From Gigaspora rosea (Eukaryota; Glomeromycota; Glomeromycetes; Diversisporales; Gigasporaceae), in the NCBI GenBank assembly GCA_003550325.1, contig QKWP01000115.1, positions 201,563 to 265,562 of the forward strand: a DNA stretch of 64,000 nt, written 5' to 3'. Below, in pieces: positions 45,771 through 56,818 of this stretch. Every line of letters starts with the position of its first letter. The stretch's first letter is position 1. Below the pieces are notes generated by a model, which ran no database searches, had not been told where the DNA came from, and saw only the letters and a list, made by a program, of their open reading frames with translations. The translations under genes and the position numbers were made by a program.

Positions 45771-46600
45771 TCAGTTTTTATACTAACAGATCAGTTAAAA
45801 TGCACTCAATTACGGGTTACTTAGAGTTAGAATATAGTACAGTACAGGTAGATTGAGATAGTAAGGTTGTCCGGTGCACCTATGCTGGAATACAAGGTTG
45901 GGCCTCTTCCACTGAAGTGGAGTTAATAGGATCTTGAAAGCACTCTTAACAGTTCCAAGTGATAGCAAAATATTGTTTAACACAAATAGCCAGGTTGCAT
46001 AAACCTAATCAAAATGGCTTTAAGGATACAAAAAACAAGAGAATAGTTAAAACTAAACAATCCAGGTATACTTAGCGTGATCAGGGAAACAGTAATAACA
46101 AAGAACCTAAAAATAGAGTTTAATAAGATTTAAGCTTATTCACAGAATAAACTAAACTAGCAAGCAGATATACTGTTAAAACGTGGATGCAAAGAAGGAA
46201 AAATGGTGGACATCCAGGCTGTTAGCACTAAAGGGTTTTTCTAAAACCCATATGGCACATGAAGATCATTGAAGTCCCCTTTAGAGATATAATTAAGAAA
46301 CTTCTCAGAGTGGATATTTTTGCATAGTATAAATGATGTAGTTCATGTAGAGCAGGATACAGAAGCAGACTGGTTAGTTTTTAAAAGGTCCTGATACAGT
46401 TAAGAAAATCACAAGACAGTTGCATTAGAGACAATCAAGTTTGGAACTTCAGGTTCAAAAGCTTTAATAGACTGCTGTTTATACTAGAAAAGAGACACTG
46501 CTTTAGATGTAATTTGTATAAAGACAACTTATGCAAAAAGTGTAATGCAATAAAGGAAACATTCAAACACTTAACCGCATATGACTAACACATAGCAGTG
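45771..46600 (+). pseudogene. LINE 1 RNase H and C-terminal zinc finger
   Basis: The RNase H starts SFYTNRSVKMHS at 45776, where the family has TDGS: two G-to-A changes removed the first catalytic Asp and the Gly. GWASSTEVELIG follows at about 45898. The zinc finger reads HCFRCNLYKDNLCKKCNAIK then FKHL (46497-46575), a CX2C...CX2C...H pattern. Confidence 0.7.
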
Positions 46601-47361
46601 GGTACAAGCAGAAGAAATAATAGCTCAAAATACTTGGGAGAGCCTTGAATATATCAGAAAGAAAGCCTTCTCAAGGCAACAGCTGGGAAAGATTCTTTTA
46701 GGGAGATATAAGAGCAGAGATATTGATAAAGTCAGACAGAATAAAATGGCAAAGGGAATTATACATAAGAAAGTAAGAAAACTTTGTATGCGCAAGGAGT
46801 CTTCAATAATAGAATTACTAAGCTGCCAGTTCAGTATATGCAAGATTGGCTTCAGTTCTTTCAGGATGAAATTTGGAACCCTTGTTGCAAGATTGTATTG
46901 GATTAGGAAAAGAAAGTAGATCTGTGAAAGAAATAGAAGTATGAGAAGAAAAAGAAGAAAAACAAAGAGCACAGGGACAGAAGCAAGCAAGAAAGTAAAG
47001 CAAAAGAAGACAGAAGTTCAAACTGGTCAAAAAAGCAAGAAGAATAGACGAGAAGCTTCAAAATAGCAACCAAAGAAGTTTTTATATGGGTAACAGAGGA
47101 TATAAATTCTCTATGGTGCTAAAATTAAGGGTAGTCATGATAGGCTGCAAGTCCTTGCCAGTGAATTACTTTTTAGAAACTTTAATGAAGGTGAAGAAAA
47201 AGAGAGAAGGTAAAATCTTGCTATTGCAGGTCACACATAGGTGTTCAATGCGACAACCGAGTGGGTCATACTTTAGATTTTTTAGCTTCAAATAGAAATA
47301 GTCATAAACTATAATATACAAATTATGATAAATAAAGTTATAGTATGACTGCTAAAAAAAA

Positions 47362-48245
47362 CAATTACAGTTAAATTTCTAACTATAATAGCTAATTAAC
47401 TACTACCTAAATCTACCAAAGTAGTTTATTTTCTGTTTTATATATTATCTGAATTTGATACTACTACTATATCCTGTTTGGGTTTATCTAGTATATTCTC
47501 TACATTTCTTATATATTAGTAAATACAATAGCTATTGTAACTATTTATTTATAGTTACTTCTCATATTGGTAATTCATGGGTTTTTATCAATATTCTGAA
47601 GATCAAAATCTTGAAAATACTAAATTCTAATATATTAAATTCTTAAAAAAACAAAATCTTGAAAGTATAATATCCTAAAATTTAAATTTTAAAACAACAA
47701 TTCTGTAAAGATTAAAATCCTGAAAATCTCCTAAAAGAGATTACAATCCTAAAAAGTAGCAATTCCAAAAGGATCACAATTCTGAGATTAGAATTCTGAA
47801 AAGTCAGATTCTTGAAAGTTCTAAATCTTGAAATATTGCTGTTCCAAAAGATGATATCAACTATTTTCATAATTAAACTTAATAAAATAAACTAGCTAGA
47901 TTATAATTTATATTTTTGAAGCTTATACTAAAATATAAAAGTTATTAAAATAAAAATAATCTGTATTTAATTAATGAATATTTATCTGTTATTGTATATT
48001 TTTTTTTTCTTTTTTTTTAAAAGCTTATTTGCAAGATTATATAAAATAAATACTCATGCAAATAAGATATTTTTTTATAAAAGGCAAACCTGAATTTAGT
48101 TTTACTTTTGTAAAATAAAGATCAACAATACCAACACTAATATAATTTTTGTTATGAGTAGTGTAATATGAAGATTTGGTATAATACAATTTTTGTTTTT
48201 TAAAAAATAATAAACTAAGCATTGCTTTATTCCAATATTTTACTT
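47362..48245. repeat. AT-rich DNA with a short degenerate repeat
   Basis: Between about 47590 and 47850 a 13-25 bp unit (variants of AAAATCCTGAAAAT / AATTCTGAAAAG) recurs a dozen times with irregular spacing. The rest is AT-rich with no gene recognised. Confidence 0.5.
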
Positions 48246-48645
48246 ATATCCACAGATTTTTGAAATTTATTATTAAAAATTCCAAAATCTTTAATAGTGA
48301 ATAACTTTTGTTCCACTGGTTTGTTTTTAATAAAACAACTACCAAAATGATCACATCACAAAATCATTAAAATCCAATTACTGGATCTAGAAATTATTAA
48401 TTATTTGTATCACTTCAGATGTTTTAGGATTGAAAAAACCAATCCTTAAATATCTAAAGTGATACAAATCACTAACGATCTCTGGATCTAGTAATTGGAT
48501 TTTAATGATTTTGGGTTTGTTAGAATTGTCTCATTGATGTGATCATTTTGGTAGTTGTTTCATTAAAAGAACTAGTGGAACAAAAGTTATTTACTGTTAA
48601 AGATTTTTGAAATTTTTATAGTAAATTCTAAAAATTCACAGATAT
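48246..48645. mobile_element. 400-bp foldback element of the hairpin-module family
   Basis: The whole element is one palindrome centred near 48445. The ends are ATATCCACAGATTTTTGAAA and the complement ATATCTGTGAATTTTTAGAA. Modules TAACTTTTGTTCCACTGG, CTACCAAAATGATCA and CCAATTACTGGATCTAG occur in both arms. Non-coding. Confidence 0.8.
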
Positions 48646-49495
48646 GTCAAATTCTAATATTAATCAAAATTTAATTTTGTCTAAATTAAAAATTATTCTG
48701 ATTTATATATTATATAGCTTTTATATAAACTCTACAAGTATAATTTAAAATAATTGTTTATTAATTTACTAATCAAAAAAGTTTGATAATAAATTTTTAT
48801 ATAATATAGCAAATATATTTAATTTACTTAGTTAATATATATCAGGAAAATAAAAATAATAATAAGCAGAATCTTGTTTAAAAATCTTCAAAATTTAGAT
48901 TTTTGCAGTTCTTTGTAAATTTTTTTGCCAAAAATCTATGCAAATATTTAAAAAGTATAATTTTCACAGATTATAATAGGTACCATCTATTATGATCTGT
49001 GATAATCTTCAAATTATTAAATAATCTCAAATTTTTAAAAAAAAAATTATAAAAAATTTTAATTTTGAAGATTTTTAAATTTAGGTATATATAAAATAGT
49101 AGAAATAAAATAGTTAGTCCTTTATAAAGAATAATCAGAATTTATTTTTATTCCTACTATATTGTATAAATAAATAAATAAATATACTAATAATGTAAAA
49201 AGCACTGTTTTTATTTTTTCAGCTTTTTTTTTAATCACTTTTTTTTATTTTTTTATTTTATTTTTTTTTAATTTTTTGATTTTTTTTAAAATTTTTTTTT
49301 ATTATTTTCAATTTTTTTTATCTTTTTTTTAATATAGTTTTTTTAATTTTTTTTTAAATAGTTTTTTTTTTAATTAATTTTAATTTATTTTTTTTTATTT
49401 ATTTTAATTTTTAATTTTTTTTTTTTAGATATAGTTTTTTAATTTTTTTTATTTATTTAATTTTAATTTTATTTTTTTTTATTTATTTATATATA
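48646..49495. repeat. AT-rich DNA with a small foldback and a T-rich tract
   Basis: About 48880-49083 has inverted arms (AAAATCTTCAAAATTT left, its complement right) around a short dyad near 48970-49005 centred on ggtacc. From 49200 to 49480 is a low-complexity T-rich tract. No gene. Confidence 0.5.
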
Positions 49496-49692
49496 TGGTC
49501 CAGTGCATAAAGATTTGTACCTCAAAAAGTTTTATAATTTTAACTCTTAGTAAAAGTTTTTATATTTTTGATTAATTATAAAAAATTTTTTAATATCATA
49601 TAAAATAGGTTTTGATCTAACTTATTATATTATTTTTATTGTTTTAACATTGTTTTATTTTAATAATTTTGCATATACAATTTGCTATATTC
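49496..49692 (+). mobile_element. Left part of a split TA-flanked MITE (see 12406-13021)
   Basis: It matches the first third of the intact copy at 12406 (TGGTCCAGTGCATAAAGATT, then GTACCTCAAAAAG) and stops at AATTTGCTATATTC (49679-49692). The same 14 bp begins the right part at 57967, showing that LINE 2 inserted here. Confidence 0.85.
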
Positions 49693-49826
49693 TCTTTGAG
49701 AATCGTTCATTAAAATTCATAATGGCAATAGGCCTTACAGAGCCAGTAGAAATGGTGAATGGAATTGAACAAGTGTGAGGTTCTTTTTTATTGATTTGGC
49801 ACATTTTTTATAATCACCTCTTGGTA

Positions 49827-51117
49827 CTGTATATTGCTGAAAATAAGCTACCTTCTAAAATAAGCTACCCCCAGTTTTGATCCAAAAATGTCAAAATGCC
49901 TTTGACCCGAAAATAAGCTACCCTTTGTCGCACCAAAAGATATTTAACAAAATTTTTAGTTCCATAAATAAGCTACCCCTACGATCGATAAAAGTTGCTA
50001 TATAGTAAAGTCTAAATTTTACTAAGTAAATCAATCAAAGTCGTATAAGTAACCTTGTTCAGCAGATCAAAATATGCATACTTAAAAATATCATAAAAAT
50101 CAGAGAACTTTTTATTATTTGACGTTTAATTTTTACGTTCAACAGTTTTTTTTTATAAAAAAAAAACTATTGAACGTAAAAATTAAAAGTCAAATAATAA
50201 AAACTTCTCTGATTTTTATAAAATTTTTAGAGTAAGCGTATTTTGATATGCTGAACAAGGTTACTTATGCGACTTTAATTGATTTGCTTAGTAAAATTTA
50301 AACTTTACTATATAGCAATTATAATTGATTGTTTTATAAGTTACGCTCGATTTTTTTCTTCATGTTTATTTATTGTTTATAACATATTTTATTTATTGCC
50401 TATAGCATATTTATTTATTGTCTACAGTATATTTATTTATCTATTTTACTTGTTAGAGTTTGTGTTCAAAAATAAGCTATCTCTTTGTTGTGCTTTAAAT
50501 TACTTAATTCATAATCCGTGAGTAAGAGAAAGGATTTAATTAGTGATCAGCAGGGTGCATATTATAATCAAAACAATTAATACCCATAATCTGGAGCCGT
50601 TTTTTAATTTTCTCAATTTCTGCAAAGCTAACATCTTTTGTGTTTCTATAAAAATTATAAAGGCGATTTTTCTCTTCCTAAAAGTGGTGAATTCATCAAA
50701 ATTGACCCAATGGGCCGTGAGATATTATCATTTTATCTTCACGATCATATAAAATTTTCTTTGCAGATCTGTAAAGAAATTTCATATGATCGTGAAGATA
50801 AAATGATAATATCTCACGGCCCATTGGGTCAATTTTGATGAATTCACCACTTTTAGGAAGAAAAAAATCGCCTTTATAATTTTTATAGAAACACAAAAGA
50901 TGTTAGCTTTGCAGAAATCTAGAAAATTAAAAAACGGCTCCAGATTATGGGTATTAATTGTTTTGATTATAATATGCACCCTGCTGATCACTAATCAAAT
51001 CCTTTCCCTTACTCACGGATTATGAATTAAAATAGTAAATAACCCGAAAATAAGCTACCCACAGTTTTTTTATTAAAAATCAGCAAAAAAAAGTAGCTTA
51101 TTTTCGGCAATATACGG
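49827..51117 (+). mobile_element. Foldback MITE of the AAAATAAGCTAC family (copy 3), inserted in LINE 2
   Basis: The ends CTGTATATTGCTGAAAATAA and the complement CCGTATATTGCCGAAAATAA are flanked by TA (49825-49826, 51118-51119). The interior, including the central palindrome near 50150, matches copy 2 at 13842-14608. A 519-bp TTAA-flanked palindrome is nested at 50508-51026; without it and one TTAA the copy is 768 bp, one more than copy 2. Confidence 0.9.
50508..51026. mobile_element. 519-bp almost perfect palindrome flanked by TTAA (piggyBac-like target)
   Basis: The two arms of about 259 bp are reverse complements with only a few differences and no spacer; the centre is AGATCT near 50767. 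The ends are TTCATAATCCGTGAGTAAG and its complement. TTAA occurs on both sides (50504-50507, 51027-51030). The empty site in copy 2 (attacttaaaatag, 14512-14525) has a single TTAA, proving target duplication. Each arm holds a coding-like stretch (KNYKGDFSLPKSGEFIKIDP), so overlapping frames on both strands give near-identical peptides. I do not recognise it. Low arm divergence suggests a recent origin or gene conversion. Confidence 0.9.
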
Positions 51118-51429
51118 TAAGGGTTCAGAATTGGGTTATTATATTAGTACCTCAGAACCTAGGCTAGAACCAAGAGAATATATACAAAAAAAAAGAGATT
51201 AATGTAGCTGTGGTAGCTTATGCAAACGACACTACTTGGTTGGCACAAATAAATAGGTTATAGAGAAGACGCTGTCAATAGCAAATAGGTTCTTTCAGAT
51301 TAATGATATTCAAATTAATATCAAAAAGTCAAATATGATTGTTTTCATCCCAAAAACCAAAGCAGAAGTAAGAAATATTACTTTTGGTAGTAAATCTATT
51401 GCCGATGAAAAGCTGCTATTAACCTATAA

Positions 51430-51880
51430 AAATTGCTATAAAACACAAAATCGATCATAACTTTTGATCCACTAATCCAAATTGAATAAAACAACTACCA
51501 TTCGATTCAGCTCATCAAGACGGTTATAATGAGCTATAAATTATCCTGATATGTTACTAGATAATGAGATCAGAACCAATTAACAATCAATATAGGATCT
51601 GCAATTTGATTGGCTAGACAATCTACTGTGTGAAAGTCATCAAATCTGTCAGATCTAGCAGATATCATATTTATAGCATATATTTTAGATATTTTATTTA
51701 TTATATATATATTATTTATTTCATATATTATATTTCTATTATATATACTATATATTTTATTAATAGTAGTTATAGTATATATTACACATGTAGTAGATAT
51801 ACTGTAGATATAGTTAAGTAGCTGATGTGGACCCAAGTTCAACATTGAGTCTTCATACTCTTTCACTAATAAATACAATT
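51430..51880. mobile_element. Hairpin-family fragment and AT microsatellite inside LINE 2
   Basis: ATAACTTTTGATCCACTAAT and ACAACTACCATTCGATTCAG (51459-51505) and gattggctaga (about 51609) match pieces of the hairpin-module family. A TATATTA-type microsatellite follows (51655-51800). The ends are unclear. Confidence 0.45.
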
Positions 51881-53439
51881 ATTTATTACTTAAATTAAAT
51901 AGTTAATAGTATCCTCATATATTTTTAATTGTAGCCTCTTTCATAATTGCAAATTGCTTTAAATCTTCTTTGTTAAGTTTTATTAAAAAATGCTTTTCGA
52001 CTTAGATATATCACAGTAACAAAGTGAGATTATACAAAGTGTTCACTATCTAAGATCGCTCTAGTTACCTAATATCTTTGAAAAAGTAAATATAGGATAA
52101 CACCGCATAGCATAACAAGATTGCTAGATATCTGGTTGAATAGCAAATTGAATAAAAAATAAATGTTTTTAAAAGCCAAAGGAATAGTGCAACAGACAGT
52201 ACAAACATTGAGCTAGAAAAGGTTGATAGCCAGCCAATTAGTGTATATCAACAACATGTACATTATTCCTAAGCTATGTTATTTGCTTCAACTCTCAAGA
52301 ATGTCAAAAGTATTGATTAACAAAATTCATCTGCTAATTATTAGATTAGCAAAGAATAAACTTAAGCTCCAGATCACAATACCTAATTATGTAGTAATAC
52401 ACAAAAATATTGAAAACTTTTAAACTTTAGAGGCTAAGTTACTAAATAAGCAATTACTAGCATTCACAATTGATTAAATGATGAAAGTCAGATCAGTGCA
52501 ATTACAGAAATTAGAATTGAGCAAGGGCACAAACTGGCTAGCTTGGTGGAAGACTTCAGACTCCATAATGTTGATAATCCAAATCTTCTGAAAAAGTTAT
52601 AGAAATTTAACCAAACTATATTGGTTTTGTTGAGAGCAAAAGAAATTAATATCTCTATTAGAGCATTGCAAGATAGCTAGAAGCTATATGGTACTGGTAT
52701 AGCAATCCACAGTTTGCTTAGAGATAAAATAGTAATCAAATATGCCAGGTACTGGTATCTCTTGACCTGTTTTTCTTGGGCCAACTTCTTAATAGACAGG
52801 GAAATGTACTTATTTCATAGAGCCAATATATGCAGTCAAAAGACAAATCGAATAGAGGAAGAAACTTTAATGGTTTAAAAACATTGAGGAAACGGTTCTT
52901 GCAAATCCTTCCACAAGAAAAGTTAGACAGGAATTTCAAATTTTAGCAGAGAATAAATTGGTGCCCATAATTAAGCAAAAGGAGATTTCATTAGATAAGA
53001 GGAAAAAGGAATAAGTGCTAATAAAGAATAGAGAAAGCAAAATAGATATACAAAGAGTAGTTAGGAAAAAGAAAAGGAAGTGCTATTAGAAGAAGGGTTA
53101 TCTGTTAATAAAGAGGGGAATAAAATTAGACTAGTAGTGAATTAAGCAAATGAGGCAGATAAGGTGCAGATGTAATAGATTCCAAAGGAAGAAATATTCA
53201 CAGCAATGCAGAGTGTCAAAACGCAAGAGAGTGATTGGGTTTTTGATATATCGACAAATATAATTAAAAGCTCATTAGAGAAAGGAGTAGTTAAGAAGAA
53301 GAAATTAAATAGAATCTCTAAAGCAAGCCTGATAGCAGTAATAAGTATAGATAGAATAGAAATAGAATTGATAAAAAGACAGAAATTTAGTTATTATTGT
53401 GAGAATCTGCTACTAGAGTAGTTAAATAGAAATATCAGT
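51881..53439 (+). pseudogene. LINE 2 RT thumb and linker
   Basis: This region lies between RT and RNase H and is decayed. Readable pieces include QLVYINNMYIIPKLCYLLQL (52232) and RMSKVLINKIHLLIIRLAK. It has no catalytic motif but is similar in kind to the linker of LINE 1. Confidence 0.55.
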
Positions 53440-53930
53440 ATAGCAGAAAACTTATTAGTTTTTTATACAGATAGTTCATTGCACAAGGAAATTTCTGAAA
53501 ATTGAATGAGGTATAAGCACGGTTTAGGATGGATACAGATTGATAAAGAAGGAAAAAAATGAATCAGAAGGGGAACTTCAGTATACAAGGAAGGCCTTCT
53601 TCAACAAGAACTAAATTAGTAGCAATTTGGGTGGTTTTATTATTGTCTTCGCAAGACAGTAAGGTTAAAATCTATACTGACAGTGCAGCTGCAATCCTAG
53701 AAATCAATAGGAGTGAAAAGCACAGGTCGAATAAAGAGTGGCTATATCAGAAGAACTATAATTTGTTACTCAAGATCCTTGACACAAAACGAATCAAAAA
53801 TTTAAAAGTAGAGATGGTTAAAATCAAAGGACATAGTAATAATTATTGGAACAATAGGTAGATATATTAGCGAAAGAAGGCCAAGCAGCCCCTCTTCTTG
53901 TAGTACAGAATACAGAACTAAGCTCAAGAA
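53440..53930 (+). pseudogene. LINE 2 RNase H
   Basis: It reads LLVFYTDSSLHKEISEN (TDGS with Gly changed to Ser, AGT at 53473), HGLGWIQIDKEGKK, SSTRTKLVAIWVVLLL, YTDSAAAILEINR and VKIKGHSNN. This gives the four RNase H motifs in order. The part from 53559 to 53861 is open for 100 codons; the start is shifted. Confidence 0.8.
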
Positions 53931-55256
53931 TTAGATATTATATATACTGGCAAGACAATCTTATTAAAATACCAGTACAAAAGATTGTAAAAGAAATTGA
54001 GGACACAATAATAGCAGCAAACTGGTGAATGCTAAGCATTTCTAGTTGGCTGGAAAAGGGACTACCATTATACATGGGCATAGAAAAGCCTATAAAGAAG
54101 AATTAAAAAGCAAAGTAGCATGAAATGTACCTCAATGTATAAAGTAAAGTAGAGCTCCGATGGACCCAAACTGAGGCCAGACTTTAGGCAAGTCTAAGTC
54201 CAGTTCGAATTTTGAACTGGACTCAAACTCAAATTATTTTACAACTCAGTCTGGTCTGAGTCCGAATATCAAACTTTTGGCTTGGTTCGAGTCTGGTTTG
54301 AGTCCGGTCCAAAAGTTTGAGTCTGGTCTGAAAGTCTGAAACCCAATCAATGTGCATAAGATAGTAAATATTTTTATCATATTAGTATTATTTGGGTTAT
54401 CCACAGGTAGGCAAATAATCCAGGTTGAATTATGAAGTTGTTAAAATGAATATTTAATGCTAACTATAATGGGCTGTTAAAATGATTATTTATACTAATC
54501 ATAAAGAGCTGTTAGAATGGTTGCTTAATTCAACTATTTTGTTTTTATATGACTGCCTGCTATCTTTATTCGATACTATTTTATATCTTGCTTATTTTTT
54601 AATGTAGAATACAGTTTGTTTTGCATAGTTTTGTTTAATTTGGTACTTCTGTACTTTTTTGTACGATGGTTGTTTCCATATTTTTCCTTTTTTGTTTTGG
54701 ATTTTTTTTTATTATTTTTATTAAAATAATAAAATTTTTCCTTAGTTACCATGAAAATACTTGATCAAAGATCAACCTGTCTTTGCCTTGTATACTACTC
54801 TCCTTTAGGAATCAGATCATGCAAATTAGTCTAAAAAATTCTTTATATTATTATATACTCTATATTACTGTATACACTTTCTCTATTTAAATTTACTATT
54901 TCGAATTTATAAACTATTACTAAAGTACTGCCACCCACCTATCTTGCAAACTTACGTTTATTTATTCTTTTTGATAAAATTTCTTGTTACACATTCTAGT
55001 AAGTCTCAATTTCAGATTAGCAGTTCTGTGCTGATTTTTTTTAAAAAGATCAATTCCTGAACATTGTAGTAGTATAAAACTTCACTGACACGAATGGCTT
55101 ATGTTTATTTTATGATATAAAATTACATATTATATCTACTTTATCCATATTAACGTTAATTTTTATATTAACTGTATCTAGCCTCAAATATTATTTATTT
55201 GTTAAAAAAAATAAAGATTAAAATTTTTTTATTATTTATTAATACCTTATAATAAA

Positions 55257-55378
55257 ACTGTAACAAGTAATCTAATACAGTATAAAAACTGTAACAAGCA
55301 ATCTAATACAGTATAAAAACTGTAACAAGCAATCTAATACAGTATAAAAACTATAAAAGCAATCTAATACAGTATAGT
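55257..55378. repeat. Tandem repeat of about 32 bp, four copies
   Basis: The unit is ACTGTAACAAGCAATCTAAT followed by acagtataaaa. The last copy lacks five bases. Confidence 0.85.
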
Positions 55379-55525
55379 CTTTTTTAAATTTGTTTAAGTT
55401 GGAAATTTTTGACTGAAATTTAAATATTAGCCAATTGGCCGTTGGCAGTTTGCCAAATAATTGGCTGCAACACTGACCAAATGTACTAAGCAATATGGTT
55501 GGTAATAAAGTGCCACCCATCGTAC

Positions 55526-56349
55526 TAATGATTCATATAGAATAAGGATTGAATAATTGAATCCAAATTCGTCCAGATTCAAGTTATATTATTCAGATTT
55601 GATTTGAATGGCCTTTAATTAAAGAATAGGATAGAGGTAATACTTTAGTTAATTTTCGTAAATAATTAATACTGCAGTATAAGTGAAGCTACTATAATTT
55701 AAACTTATTAAACTTAAGAATAGTTTTTTGTCTTATTATTATAAATCTTTATTATGATGACTAATTCACAAACTGCATTAAATATTTAATGTTATATTTT
55801 TAGAATATAATTTTATTATTCTACGGTTTTTATAAAACTTGTGGGTATAGAAAAATAGAAGTTACTGCTAGTTATGTAATGGAAATTTGAAAAGACATAG
55901 ATGTTCACTTATATTTTGCAGAATATTATAACCACAATATAGAAACTTGGATTTATATACTAAATTTAATAATAAAATCTGATAGATATCCATTAAATTT
56001 AATATATATGAAAACAAATAATGGATCCAAGTTCTAATAAAATAAATTACATACTGTAAACTTGATTAAATCGAACTTTTCATTTAATAGTAGGTCTAAT
56101 ATCCAGTAGTGATTTTAAAACAATTCANATGATTCATATAGAATAAGGATTGAATAATTGAATCCAAATTCGTCCAGATTCAAGTTATATTATTCAGATT
56201 TGATTTGAATGGCCTTTAATTAATATATATGAAAACAAATAATGGATCCAAATTCTAATAAAATAAATTACATACTGTAAACTTGATTAAATCGAACTTT
56301 TCATTTAATAGTAGGTCTAATATCCAGTAGTGATTTTAAAACAATTCAA
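55526..56349. other. Partial duplication around a single N; probable assembly join
   Basis: The block from ATGATTCATATAGAATAAGG (55526-55622) recurs at 56128-56222. The block ending in ccagtagtgattttaaaacaattca (56002-56126) recurs at 56223-56347. The N is at 56127, exactly between. The second version lacks about 377 bp that separate the blocks in the first. This looks like two alleles or contig ends joined head to tail. Confidence 0.75.
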
Positions 56350-56428
56350 GTATAATTAAAAAAAATGAAACATATAATACTAAAAGAACTACTTAAAATT
56401 ATTAAAATTATTTATAAATATGAACTGC

Positions 56429-56462
<34 letters not shown>

Positions 56463-56818
56463 CTGTTAGATCAAGAATCGTCTGAATCATTTTTAATTAG
56501 TGAAATTAATAATAATAGTTGTTTAGGATCATGGATGATCTAAAAAAAAATTAGTAAATCATTGCAACAAATAAAAATCGTTGTAACAAAGTAAATATCA
56601 GGGGGGTTTTTTTTTAAGTTTTTTTTTTTACATTTTTTACTACATATATTTATAATCTATAGCAGGTTACAGATCAGACCTATAATCATGTTTGAGTCCG
56701 ATCAGGTTCGATATCTTAGGTTTGGATCTAAGTCTTGCTTTGAAATCTTCAAAATTTATAGTTCGAGTCCAGGTTCAGTCAGACCCAGACCGGGCCAGAC
56801 CTAGACTTCGGAGCCCTA

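Larger units (their letters stand above)
39770..47361 (+). mobile_element. LINE 1: decayed, nearly full-length LINE with RNase H
   Basis: The order is ORF1-like region, endonuclease, reverse transcriptase, RNase H, C-terminal zinc finger, then AATAAA and an A run (47354-47361). The RNase H and EN suggest an I/Tad-like clade (inference). Stops and frameshifts occur throughout. It contains a 444-bp insertion in ORF1 (40489-40932). The 5' end is undefined and I found no target duplication. Confidence 0.8.
49693..51420 (+). pseudogene. LINE 2 reverse transcriptase, split by a MITE
   Basis: Before the MITE it reads GLTEPVEMVNGIEQV, a TGA, then GSFLLIWHIFYNHLL. After it (51118 on) come LGYYIS, VVAYANDTTWLAQ (about 51210, catalytic motif with the first Asp changed to Asn by GAC to AAC), and FFQINDIQINIKKSNMIVF. 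Frameshifts are present. Confidence 0.75.
54150..56818. mobile_element. hAT-type non-autonomous element inserted in LINE 2
   Basis: The ends TAGAGCTCCGA and the complement TAGGGCTCCGA are flanked by 8-bp AAGTAAAG (54142-54149) and AAGGAAAG (56819-56826), one mismatch. Both subterminal regions are rich in GTCTGGTC/GAGTCCGG-type motifs. It is 2.67 kb with no transposase recognised. It contains a tandem repeat (55257-55378) and a partial duplication with an N (55526-56349). Confidence 0.75.

Noticed and set aside
50543-50991. Four overlapping open frames of 66-69 codons on both strands
   Set aside because: They exist because the DNA is a palindrome; each crosses or mirrors the symmetry axis. 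Only the arm-derived half of one could be of coding origin.
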